From the IMG/VR virus record IMGVR_UViG_3300025117_000192, positions 1 to 29,909 of that record: a stretch of DNA of 29,909 bases. The stretch is one strand, 5' to 3'. The translations under genes were made by a program, and so were the position numbers. The notes beneath the pieces were generated by a model. It had not been told where the DNA came from, did no database searches, and saw only the letters and a list, made by a program, of their open reading frames with translations. Below, piece after piece: positions 22,864-29,335 of the stretch (its first letter is position 1; every line of letters starts with the position of its first letter). This DNA is from a virus.

Positions 22864-23389
22864 TGTTAATCCACCCTGGTCGCTCCCGCCTCGTCCACAC
22901 TGCACGCTCGACTTTCGCCCGCCGGAAATACTCCCGGTAGTCCTCCACGACCCCCTCCCCCGTGTCGATGGTCAGCCCACCGAAGCACCGGGGCATCTCC
23001 GTCAGCCCCGCGTCCGGCAGGGTCGGCGCGTGCTCGAGTGCCCACTCCCACGCGGACCAGACCGCGGTTTCCCGCCCGAACCTGTGTCGATCCTCGTCGA
23101 GCAGCACCTCCGCGTGCTCGAGCAGGAACCAGAGGTTTCTACTCGACTCCCCAGCCCAGACAGACCAGGGGTGTTTCTGGTGTGTCGGAAGGTACGCAGG
23201 GATGCCCTGGCGGACGCGCTCAACGGGTGTCAGCCCCCGCAGGGGCTCACGGGAGACGTCCAGCCCGTCCTTGCGCCACCAGACGTTACCGACGAGCTGT
23301 AGCGCCTCCTTGGCGCCCCAGTAGAGAAAATTGTCGGGGTGGTACGAGGCGCGCTCCTGGTGATTAACGGCGAGCATGAAGACGTTCAT
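22856..23389 (-). CDS. Conserved phage protein of unknown function (177 aa)
   Basis: Matches a common but unnamed phage family that I recognise by pattern: a start like MNVFMLAVNHQERASYHPDN (the NxFxLxxxxxxxAxYhxD element), then KEALQLVG, HPWSVWAGESSRNLWFLLEHAEVL (the HPWxxWxxxSxxNxxWL element), DRHRFGRE, MPRCFGG, and VVEDYREYFRRAKVERAVW. No enzyme motif is evident. GGAGG lies eight bases before ATG 23389. First gene of a two-gene minus cassette. Confidence 0.72.
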   Translation of the reverse strand: MNVFMLAVNHQERASYHPDNFLYWGAKEALQLVGNVWWRKDGLDVSREPLRGLTPVERVRQGIPAYLPTHQKHPWSVWAGESSRNLWFLLEHAEVLLDEDRHRFGRETAVWSAWEWALEHAPTLPDAGLTEMPRCFGGLTIDTGEGVVEDYREYFRRAKVERAVWTRRERPGWINNV

Positions 23390-23420
23390 ATATTTCCTCC
23401 AGTGTTATGTCATTGTGTAT

Positions 23421-23448
23421 ACTATGAGCAATTTTCAGTGAAAATCAA
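23421..23448 (-). promoter_or_regulatory. sigma-70-type promoter for minus cassette 23389-22657
   Basis: On the minus strand: -35 TTGATT (23448-23443) and -10 CATAGT (23426-23421) with a 16-base spacer, or TAGTAT (23424-23419) with 18. Same organisation as the copies at 5274 and 21858. Confidence 0.62.
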
Positions 23449-23450
23449 CA

Positions 23451-23493
23451 TAATAATTCACCTATCGAAAAATCCTCAGCGATCGCGTACACT
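23451..23493 (+). promoter_or_regulatory. late-type promoter for tape measure gene
   Basis: TAATAATTCACC at 23451-23462, TCGAAA at 23465-23470, a 17-base spacer, TACACT at 23488-23493. The tape measure ATG is 20 bases past the -10, with AGGAGG between. Confidence 0.62.
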
Positions 23494-23513
23494 GCGGTCA
23501 GGAGGTCCACCCC

Positions 23514-25073
23514 ATGGCCGAGCGCGTCGTCATCCGTGAGCTCATCGTCAAGCTCCTGTTCGAGGGGAACGAGAGCGGCGTCACGAAGTTTAACCAGGCG
23601 TTGCAAGGGTTTTCGACTCTTGCACGGTACGCCGAGCAGGCATTGCGCAAGCTCTCTGACGCTGTGATAGGGACGACCCTCCAGATCGCGGACCAGGCCG
23701 ACGCTCTCGGGGAGTCTGCGGCGCAGGTGGGTGTCACGGCTCAGGTGTACGACGCCCTGACCGCTGCCGTCTTAAAAAATGGGGGGTCGGTCGGTGAGCT
23801 GGACGGGGGGCTCCGGATCCTGTCCGGGCACCTCCGGGAGTTCCGGGCGTCCGGGACGGGGGCGCTCAAAGACCTGCTCGGGCCGGACGCGAAAAAGAGC
23901 TTGGAAGGCATCACGTCCGTGGACGGGGCGCTCGGGGTGGTCGCCGACGCGCTCGCCAGGATCAAGAACCCGGCCGAACAGGTGGCCGCCGCGAACGACC
24001 TGCTCGGCAGGAGCGGGAACAAGCTCTTGCCGACACTTCAGGGGGGCGCCAAGGGCATCCGAGATATGCTCGAGTCCATGGTGGCGATGGGCACGTTCTC
24101 CCCTGAGCTGCTCCAGGCAGGGTCCGACCTGAACGACCAGCTCGCGGAGGGGGCACTCCTCTGGCGCGGCGTCAAGATCGCGGTCGGAGAGGAGACCGTA
24201 CCCGCGCTGCATGACCTAGTGACCGAGCTGAACCTCGCGTTCCGTTCGGCGAAGGAGACGTTCGGGCCGGAGATACGCGACGCGGCACGGATGCTCGCGT
24301 CAGGTTTTCGCGCGGCGAAGGATGCCTTGAAGTCACTCCGGACGGAGCTACTCGAGTCGGCTCGAGGCATGGCCGCGCTGAAGACGGTAGCAATTTTTCT
24401 TGGCTTCGCGCTCTCGGGGTTGGCGCTGGCGCAGCTCCCCGGTGCCATCCGAGCGCTGTGGGCGATGCGTTTCGCGCTCGAGCGAGTCATCCAGTCGACG
24501 ATCGTCTGGATCGTGGGGACTGCTCTAGCCGTCGCTCCGTACGTGATCGCGGCGGCGATGCTCACAGTGATCGCTCTGATAGTAGAGGACCTGGTGGGGT
24601 TCGTCACAGGGGCGAACTCAGCGTTCGGGCTCATGGTCGACAAGATGCACGAGATGGGTCCGATCTGGGACGCCATCGCAAACTCCCTCGAGTACGTGTT
24701 TGGGGGAGGGATCGGCAACGACCTCTACGACATGATCGAGGCCGTCTCCGGGGCGGTCGACCGACTCCGGGAGAAGCTCGGCCCGGTCGTGGACATGGTC
24801 GGGAAAGCAGCGAACCTGGCACTGATGATGGTCCCCGGAGGGGCGGGCATCGCTGCGGGTGCGAGAGCTCTGGGGTCCATGGTCCCGTCCGCGTCGTCCG
24901 TCGGCGCGCGGACCAGCAACGTGTCTGTGGGGGGCAGCTCGGTGAACGTCGCGGTGAACGGGGCAGGGAACCCCCGGGCAGTCGGCGCGGAGGTCGCCAG
25001 GCAGGCGGACGAGGTGATGGCCAGACACGCGACACAGGTCGCGCGAAACCTGGGTTCTGCGATGTCGTATTAG
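23514..25073 (+). CDS. Tape measure protein (519 aa)
   Basis: Sets tail length and is ejected with DNA. A helical, Ala/Leu-rich protein: long amphipathic helices in residues ~1-280 (YAEQALRKLSDAV, GVTAQVYDALTAAVLKNGG), then hydrophobic segments (VAIFLGFALSGLALAQL and ALAVAPYVIAAAMLTVIALIV, residues ~290-360) as is usual in tape measures, then a Gly/Ser-rich C-terminus ending VARNLGSAMSY. 519 aa is short for a contractile tail, which suggests a short tail (at roughly 1.5 angstrom per residue, under 80 nm; an estimate from the family rule). AGGAGG before ATG 23514. Confidence 0.85.
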   Translation: MAERVVIRELIVKLLFEGNESGVTKFNQALQGFSTLARYAEQALRKLSDAVIGTTLQIADQADALGESAAQVGVTAQVYDALTAAVLKNGGSVGELDGGLRILSGHLREFRASGTGALKDLLGPDAKKSLEGITSVDGALGVVADALARIKNPAEQVAAANDLLGRSGNKLLPTLQGGAKGIRDMLESMVAMGTFSPELLQAGSDLNDQLAEGALLWRGVKIAVGEETVPALHDLVTELNLAFRSAKETFGPEIRDAARMLASGFRAAKDALKSLRTELLESARGMAALKTVAIFLGFALSGLALAQLPGAIRALWAMRFALERVIQSTIVWIVGTALAVAPYVIAAAMLTVIALIVEDLVGFVTGANSAFGLMVDKMHEMGPIWDAIANSLEYVFGGGIGNDLYDMIEAVSGAVDRLREKLGPVVDMVGKAANLALMMVPGGAGIAAGARALGSMVPSASSVGARTSNVSVGGSSVNVAVNGAGNPRAVGAEVARQADEVMARHATQVARNLGSAMSY

Positions 25074-25298
25074 TTGCTCGTACTGTAAGCAATTGACCGG
25101 ATTGAATAATTCACTGGAAAAGATCGACAAACTTCCTGATTGACCTAAGTCGATCAAGATCTGGACCCCCTCAAAATCGCTGTGGGCTCCAAGGCGAGCA
25201 AAACGAAGGATGGTCAATAGCAAAGCTCATCTTTTCAAAAAATCGGTTCTAAGGCCTCTGGTAGCTCGCTGGCGACATCGAATTTTGGAGGATCGGTC
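25074..25298. other. Gene-free stretch with a degenerate promoter box
   Basis: The longest gap in the window. It contains TACTGTAAGCAATT (from 25081), resembling the minus promoter region near 23420, and AATAATTCAC at 25105-25114. The -35 and the + strand -10 are not preserved. A GATCGAC (25122-25128) and GTCGATC (25149-25155) pair form a 7-base inverted repeat. No credible ORF, tRNA or terminator was seen. Confidence 0.5.
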
Positions 25299-25373
25299 AT
25301 GATTTCTCGAATCACTCGTAGCCTGTATTTCCTCCTCTGGAGGGTAAGAATATGCCTCAGAAATCTCTCCTGA
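25299..25373 (+). CDS. Possible 24-aa leader peptide
   Basis: MISRITRSLYFLLWRVRICLRNLS, basic with a hydrophobic centre. TTGGAGGATCG precedes the ATG by seven bases, a strong site. It overlaps the start of the baseplate gene at 25352 in another frame, so ribosomes ending at 25373 could re-initiate there. It could equally be a chance frame; only the ribosome binding site supports it. Confidence 0.35.
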   Translation: MISRITRSLYFLLWRVRICLRNLS

Positions 25374-25879
25374 CCTGGGCCGGGTACACGTTCGACGTCG
25401 TGCAGTCGGAGACTGTCTCCGACGCGGCGCAGCTCGCGCAGCACCCGCTCGAAGACGGCTCTCTGGTGTCCGACCACCTGATCCAGACACCGACGCCAGT
25501 CTCTGCGGAAGTGCTGGTCACGGACATCCCGGGGGACGGGACCGCATACCAGCTCGGGAGGTCGAACGACGTTTACCTCTCCCTCCTGCAGGAGCTGGGG
25601 AGAGGGACGGAGTCGGACCTGTCTGACGGGGTCCGGGTCTACCCGGACATGATCCTGACCGCGGTGTCCCGGACCAGGGGAGCGCCGGAGGGAGTCGCCA
25701 GGCTCAGCCTCCGGTGGGACCCCGTCCGCCGCGCGTCCGGGCTCGAGGTCGCCGTCCCCCTGCCGCACACCTCGACGGTCGGAGCGGCGAAGCAGAGCGT
25801 CGGGAAAAAAGCCCCAGAGGCTGTCCCTGCGGCGACGCAGGCGAAGGCGAGCACGATCCTTTTCGACCTGATCAATTGA
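25352..25879 (+). CDS. Inner baseplate protein with Dit-like N-terminus (175 aa)
   Basis: Probable baseplate/distal tail component just after the tape measure. Residues ~10-60: TFDVVQSETVSDAAQLAQHPLEDGSLVSDHLIQTPTPVSAEVLV, the ExxxxxxxxxxxHPxExGxxxxDHixxxPxxxxxxg frame of Dit-like phage tail proteins. The middle is beta-rich; the C-terminus is a Lys/Ala linker with a terminal helix. TGGAGGGTAAG precedes ATG 25352. Followed 10 bases later by the plug-like gene. Confidence 0.75.
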   Translation: MPQKSLLTWAGYTFDVVQSETVSDAAQLAQHPLEDGSLVSDHLIQTPTPVSAEVLVTDIPGDGTAYQLGRSNDVYLSLLQELGRGTESDLSDGVRVYPDMILTAVSRTRGAPEGVARLSLRWDPVRRASGLEVAVPLPHTSTVGAAKQSVGKKAPEAVPAATQAKASTILFDLIN

Positions 25880-25889
25880 GGAGTATTCT

Positions 25890-26267
25890 ATGCCCGTTTC
25901 CATCCCCCTGAGATCTGACCTGGCCCGGTGGGAGCAGCAGGTAGAGCTCGGCGACACGTACGACGCGGACGGGGTGACATTCACCGATGCGAGGCTCTAT
26001 ACCCTGATTTTCGACTGGAACGGGCGCGCGTCGTGCTGGACGCTGGGGATACAGGACGCGGACGGGGCGGACCTGCTTCGGGGGAAGGGGCTCCGGCTCG
26101 GGTCGCTCAGGCTCCGGCGACACGGTCGGGAGTCAGGACTCCCACCGGGAGACTTCCTGCTCGTCGACCTGTCCGGGATGCACACCGAGGTGACACTGAC
26201 CAGTCTGGGGGTCGGTCATAGCTTATTGTATTACTCGAGCGGGGAGCTGTCGGAGGCTGGGCTGTGA
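25890..26267 (+). CDS. Baseplate plug-like protein (Pam3 gp18-like, 125 aa)
   Basis: Small baseplate protein. LYTLIFDWNGRASCWTLGIQDADGADLLRGKGL (residues ~36-68) has the fxWNxRxxxWxlxixdxdGxxll frame seen in the plug protein of simple contractile phages such as cyanophage Pam3; GLPPGDFLLVDLSG and the C-terminal LGVGHSLLYY agree. Ribosome binding site GAGGAG. Between the Dit-like and hub genes, as expected. Confidence 0.72.
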   Translation: MPVSIPLRSDLARWEQQVELGDTYDADGVTFTDARLYTLIFDWNGRASCWTLGIQDADGADLLRGKGLRLGSLRLRRHGRESGLPPGDFLLVDLSGMHTEVTLTSLGVGHSLLYYSSGELSEAGL

Positions 26268-26268
26268 C

Positions 26269-27099
26269 ATGACTGAGCTATTCGACCGACGATGCACCCT
26301 TCAGATATCGACGAAGACCAGCTCGAGGCAGTGGACCTCCGGGCAGAAAAACGAGCTCGACCTGACGTTCTCGGCCGAGAAGACGGCGGGAAGCGAGCCG
26401 AACCGGTGCGATATCTCCGTCTGGAACCTCTCGGAGGACTCCAGGCGCCTGGTGTCTGACGAGGGCGCGACGGTCAGGCTCTCGGCCGGGTACGTCGGGA
26501 CGGAGGCGCTGGTATTCGTCGGCGACGTGGACGACGTCCAAACATCCCGCGACGGTGCGGACGTGCTCTCCCGGATCTCCTGCTCGGACGGGGGGCTGGC
26601 GATCCGGAGCACCGTCGTGAACATCTCGACGAAAAAGGACACTCCCGTCTCGGACCTGGTGGACCAGCTCGTGGGACAGCTCGGCCTGCCGAAGGGTCCG
26701 ATCGCGGTCGTCTCCGGGGCGCTGAAACGAGGTTTGGCCGTGCTCGGCCCGGTCCAGAAGGCCCTCGACGAGCTGTGCAGCTCGAACGGTCTCCGGTGGT
26801 CGGTGCAGGACGGGGCCGTACAGGTACACCCTGTCACGGGCACGCCAGACGCGGTGGTCGTGCTTTCCCAGGACACCGGGCTCGTGGGGATACCAGAGCG
26901 CCTGGTCCAGCGTGACCAGAAGGGGGGGGTCGAACGCCGGGGCGTCAAGTGCAGGTCGCTCCTCCAGCCCGGGCTGAACCCCGGCCGGAGAATCCGGGTA
27001 AAATCAGAGTGGGTGTCTGGGGATTTCGTCGTCGAGCGGGTGGGGCACTCGGGGAGCACGGTCGGGGGGGAGTGGTACACGGACGTCGAGGCCTACTGA
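26269..27099 (+). CDS. Baseplate hub protein (gp27/gpD-like, 276 aa)
   Basis: Hub that joins the tube end to the spike. KNELDLTFSAEKT, RCDISVWNLSEDSRRLVSDEGATVRLSAGYVG and LVFVGDVDDVQTSRDG form the first beta domain; a helical pair (VSDLVDQLVGQLG, VQKALDELCSSNGLRWSVQDGAVQV) follows and a second beta domain ends EWYTDVEAY, with GRRIRVKSEWVSGDFVVERVGHSG typical of hub C-termini. Start ATG 26269 one base after the preceding stop. Its end abuts the convergent minus gene ending at 27100. Confidence 0.8.
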   Translation: MTELFDRRCTLQISTKTSSRQWTSGQKNELDLTFSAEKTAGSEPNRCDISVWNLSEDSRRLVSDEGATVRLSAGYVGTEALVFVGDVDDVQTSRDGADVLSRISCSDGGLAIRSTVVNISTKKDTPVSDLVDQLVGQLGLPKGPIAVVSGALKRGLAVLGPVQKALDELCSSNGLRWSVQDGAVQVHPVTGTPDAVVVLSQDTGLVGIPERLVQRDQKGGVERRGVKCRSLLQPGLNPGRRIRVKSEWVSGDFVVERVGHSGSTVGGEWYTDVEAY

Positions 27100-27528
27100 T
27101 CAGTTGTCGAACCAGAACACCATGCGGACATCCTCTACCGTAGATGGATAATCCTCAGGATACCGCTTGACGTCGTACCCATTCCCGAAAAGATATCCAA
27201 AAACACTGAACACATAACAGAGATCTGCTTCAGGATCCTTTATACGCGCTTCTCGTTCGTACCAATCCTGCACGTCCGAGAGTTCTTTTCCTGTGATCCA
27301 GGACAGATGATGCCAGTCTTCAACCCCCCTGTTATAGTCCATGTTGGTCAGTAATGACATATTGTCAGGTATCCCTCGTAAAGGGTATTGCTGATCACCT
27401 GGTTTGTCTGTTCTCACGCCAGCGAGTCGTGCGAACAGTGAGTAGTTGCGGGGAATGTTTAACGCCATCCAGTGATGCCATTCCCCAGAAACTTTTACTT
27501 CGATATGCGCATGAATGTCACAACCCAT
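27100..27528 (-). CDS. Conserved hypothetical, MGCDIH family (142 aa)
   Basis: A widespread phage and bacterial protein of unknown function that starts MGCDIHAHIEVK, with W.HHWMAL, PRNYSLFARLAGVR, YPLRGIPDNMS and a HHLSWITGKEL segment. The CDIHxH start suggests a metal-binding site, but this is inference. ATG 27528 has GAGGAG seven bases upstream; the frame to 27543 is a TTG that lies in that site. Clearly AT-richer than the flanking structural genes. Last gene of a three-gene minus cassette. Confidence 0.75.
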   Translation of the reverse strand: MGCDIHAHIEVKVSGEWHHWMALNIPRNYSLFARLAGVRTDKPGDQQYPLRGIPDNMSLLTNMDYNRGVEDWHHLSWITGKELSDVQDWYEREARIKDPEADLCYVFSVFGYLFGNGYDVKRYPEDYPSTVEDVRMVFWFDN

Positions 27529-27558
27529 TTTCGTTCTCCTCAATTTCTGTGAGCGCTA

Positions 27559-28086
27559 CTAATTTCCGGGGATACACGCATCACAATCGCAGTCCGGATG
27601 GGAAGCATTTTGTTGTCGACGCTCGAGCTCAGCCTCGAGCTGCTCCGTCGTGAACCCTGCCAGTGCAGCGATCATCGGATCGATTGCCGGAGTCAGAGAC
27701 GCCAGCGCCAGAGTCTGAACCCACGGAACGCAATCGAGTCGGGCCTGGACCTGATCCAGGAAGCTCGGGGAGCAGTGGTCGAAGCTCATAGAGGTTCCAA
27801 GATTCCCGTCACCCTGGAGTGAACTCTCGACCTGAAAACAATCGTACGTCCTCATCTGACTCTTCGCGCTTCCTGCAGGGGCGCAACAGACCACCACAGA
27901 ACCGGCCGGGACCTCCTGCTCACCCTCGTTCAGGAACTCGCCCTGAAGGGCGTACCCGTTTTTCTGCGACCGGTCGATCCCGGTCACGATCTTCAGCCAG
28001 CCGACCCGACGCCCCGACCCTGTCGGCTTCGTGAAAGTCCTTCGAATCATCGCCACACCGTTTCGCTCTACAATTTTCAGGTCCAT
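27559..28086 (-). CDS. Hypothetical protein with Cys/Asp tail (175 aa)
   Basis: Not recognised. Basic N-terminus (MDLKIVERNGVAMIRRTFTK), then a beta-rich region (VGWLKIVTGIDRSQKNG, AGSVVVCCAPAG), a helical C-terminal third (FTTEQLEAELERRQQ) and a tail with DCDCDAC, possibly metal-binding. CGGAG six bases upstream of ATG 28086. Second gene of the minus cassette promoted at 28534-28562. Confidence 0.65.
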   Translation of the reverse strand: MDLKIVERNGVAMIRRTFTKPTGSGRRVGWLKIVTGIDRSQKNGYALQGEFLNEGEQEVPAGSVVVCCAPAGSAKSQMRTYDCFQVESSLQGDGNLGTSMSFDHCSPSFLDQVQARLDCVPWVQTLALASLTPAIDPMIAALAGFTTEQLEAELERRQQNASHPDCDCDACIPGN

Positions 28087-28115
28087 GATTTTCTCCGAAT
28101 TCGTTGTGTTAGATT

Positions 28116-28484
28116 TCAGTCCTTATCCAAATCGATTGCGATTTCAAGTTCGTGTAACCACTCAGCTTTTGCGGAGGCCTTGAAAGACTCAATTACGTTG
28201 ATCAACGCAGAGCTGGAGCGCGATTCCCATGGGCGATCGTCGATAAGGTCTCTTCTGAGACGGATCACGTTTTTGCGCGTTGCAGAGGCCAACCCTTCGT
28301 CGGCGATATCGCGACGAAGACACATGGCCAAAGAACCCCTCTGCTCGTCCTTGACGGCTTTCTCGGATTCCCACCCAAGAATTATGGCAACGCCACCGTT
28401 TTGCACGGCTGTCACGAAGGCTTCGCGGGTTACCTTGGCTTGCGAAATCGTGTGAAGGATCAAAATCTCAACGTTGCTGGCCAT
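28116..28484 (-). CDS. Hypothetical protein (122 aa)
   Basis: Not recognised. Starts MASNVEILILHTISQAKVT, contains NGGVAIILGWESEKAVKD and a strongly charged helical C-terminal half (KNVIRLRRDLIDDRPWESRSS, then ASAKAEWLHELEIAIDLDKD). TTGGAGAAACGAA before ATG 28484. First gene of the minus cassette. Confidence 0.65.
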   Translation of the reverse strand: MASNVEILILHTISQAKVTREAFVTAVQNGGVAIILGWESEKAVKDEQRGSLAMCLRRDIADEGLASATRKNVIRLRRDLIDDRPWESRSSSALINVIESFKASAKAEWLHELEIAIDLDKD

Positions 28485-28533
28485 TTCGTTTCTCCAAGTT
28501 CGTGTTTCAATGTCTCAATCTCAGTATGTATCT

Positions 28534-28562
28534 ACTATAAGCTACCCCTAGATCAGAATCAA
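28534..28562 (-). promoter_or_regulatory. sigma-70-type promoter for minus cassette 28484-27100
   Basis: On the minus strand: -35 TTGATT (28562-28557), 17-base spacer, -10 TATAGT (28539-28534). Confidence 0.7.
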
Positions 28563-28564
28563 GA

Positions 28565-28627
28565 AAATAATTCACACATCACAAAAATAATTCACAGCTC
28601 GGAAAATCTCGGCAGGTAGTCTACAGT
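28565..28627 (+). promoter_or_regulatory. late-type promoter for spike gene, with doubled box
   Basis: Two copies of the box, AAATAATTCACA (28565-28576) and AAATAATTCACAGCTCGG (28585-28602), exactly 20 bases apart. TCGGAA at 28599-28604, a 17-base spacer, TACAGT at 28622-28627. The spike ATG is only six bases past the -10. Confidence 0.65.
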
Positions 28628-28633
28628 ACAGCC

Positions 28634-29335
28634 ATGGACGAGCAGGGGACACGGACTCTCACGAGCGCAGTAGCCACCGCGATCGACGCGGCGCTGCTCG
28701 AGGTGCGCACGGCGACGCCGGCGAGGATCGAGTCCTACTCGGCATCCGACCAGCGGGCCGTCGTCCTCCCCCTCCTGAAGCGGCGGACGAAAGTCGGGGC
28801 CGTGCTCGTCCCGAACCCGATCGGGAACGTCCCGGTTCTGTTCCCCCGGGCCGGGGGATACGCGATCACCTTCCCGGTCGCCTCCGGGGACACGGGGCTC
28901 CTGATCTGCTCGGACCGGTCCCTCGACCTCTGGCTCGAGTCCGGGGGGCAGGTGGATCCGCAGAGCGGTCGCCATCACGAGATGGGCGACGCCGTGTTCC
29001 TCCCCGGACTCCACGCCTGGGGGGACGCGATACCAGGGGCCAGTACGTCAGACATGGTCCTGATGCGGGAGGACGGCTCAGCCCTGGTCCAGATCGGGTC
29101 GGGGCTCGTGGAGATAGGCGCCCACCCTGCTGCGTCGTGGATCGCCCGTGCAGACTTCACGGACGCGCGGATTACCTCGCTACAGGCAAAGCTCGACTCA
29201 TTGATCGCGAAGTACGACCTACACACGCACCTAGGGGTGCTACCTGGTCCGGCAGTCACAGCTCCCCCGCTCCCCACAGAGATTGTGCTCGGGCCTCTGG
29301 CGACCGTCGCAGCCACGATTGGGAAGGTGACATGA
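28634..29335 (+). CDS. Baseplate spike protein (Gp138-N / gpV-like, 233 aa)
   Basis: Central puncturing spike. N-terminal OB-like region: LLEVRTATPARIESYSASDQRAVVLPLLK (the AxVxxydpxxxxvxVxp frame), then VLVPNPIGNVPVLFPRAGGYAITFPVASGDTGLLICSDRSLDLWL, matching Gp138 N-terminal domains. After this come a short beta-prism-like repeat (GSALVQIGSGLVEIGA), a coiled-coil segment (ARITSLQAKLDSLIAKYDLHTH) and a DLHTHLG metal-type motif. No ribosome binding site is evident and the leader is very short, so translation may be leaderless, as for terL. Overlaps the next ATG by four bases. Confidence 0.8.
   Translation: MDEQGTRTLTSAVATAIDAALLEVRTATPARIESYSASDQRAVVLPLLKRRTKVGAVLVPNPIGNVPVLFPRAGGYAITFPVASGDTGLLICSDRSLDLWLESGGQVDPQSGRHHEMGDAVFLPGLHAWGDAIPGASTSDMVLMREDGSALVQIGSGLVEIGAHPAASWIARADFTDARITSLQAKLDSLIAKYDLHTHLGVLPGPAVTAPPLPTEIVLGPLATVAATIGKVT

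Noticed and set aside
25116-25160. Inverted repeats (GATCGAC/GTCGATC) as a terminator or tRNA-like structure
   Set aside because: No T-run, no cloverleaf and alternative pairings compete; nothing decisive.
24618-25223. Minus open frame reaching into the gap after the tape measure gene
   Set aside because: Mostly antisense to the tape measure gene, with no ribosome site at its start.
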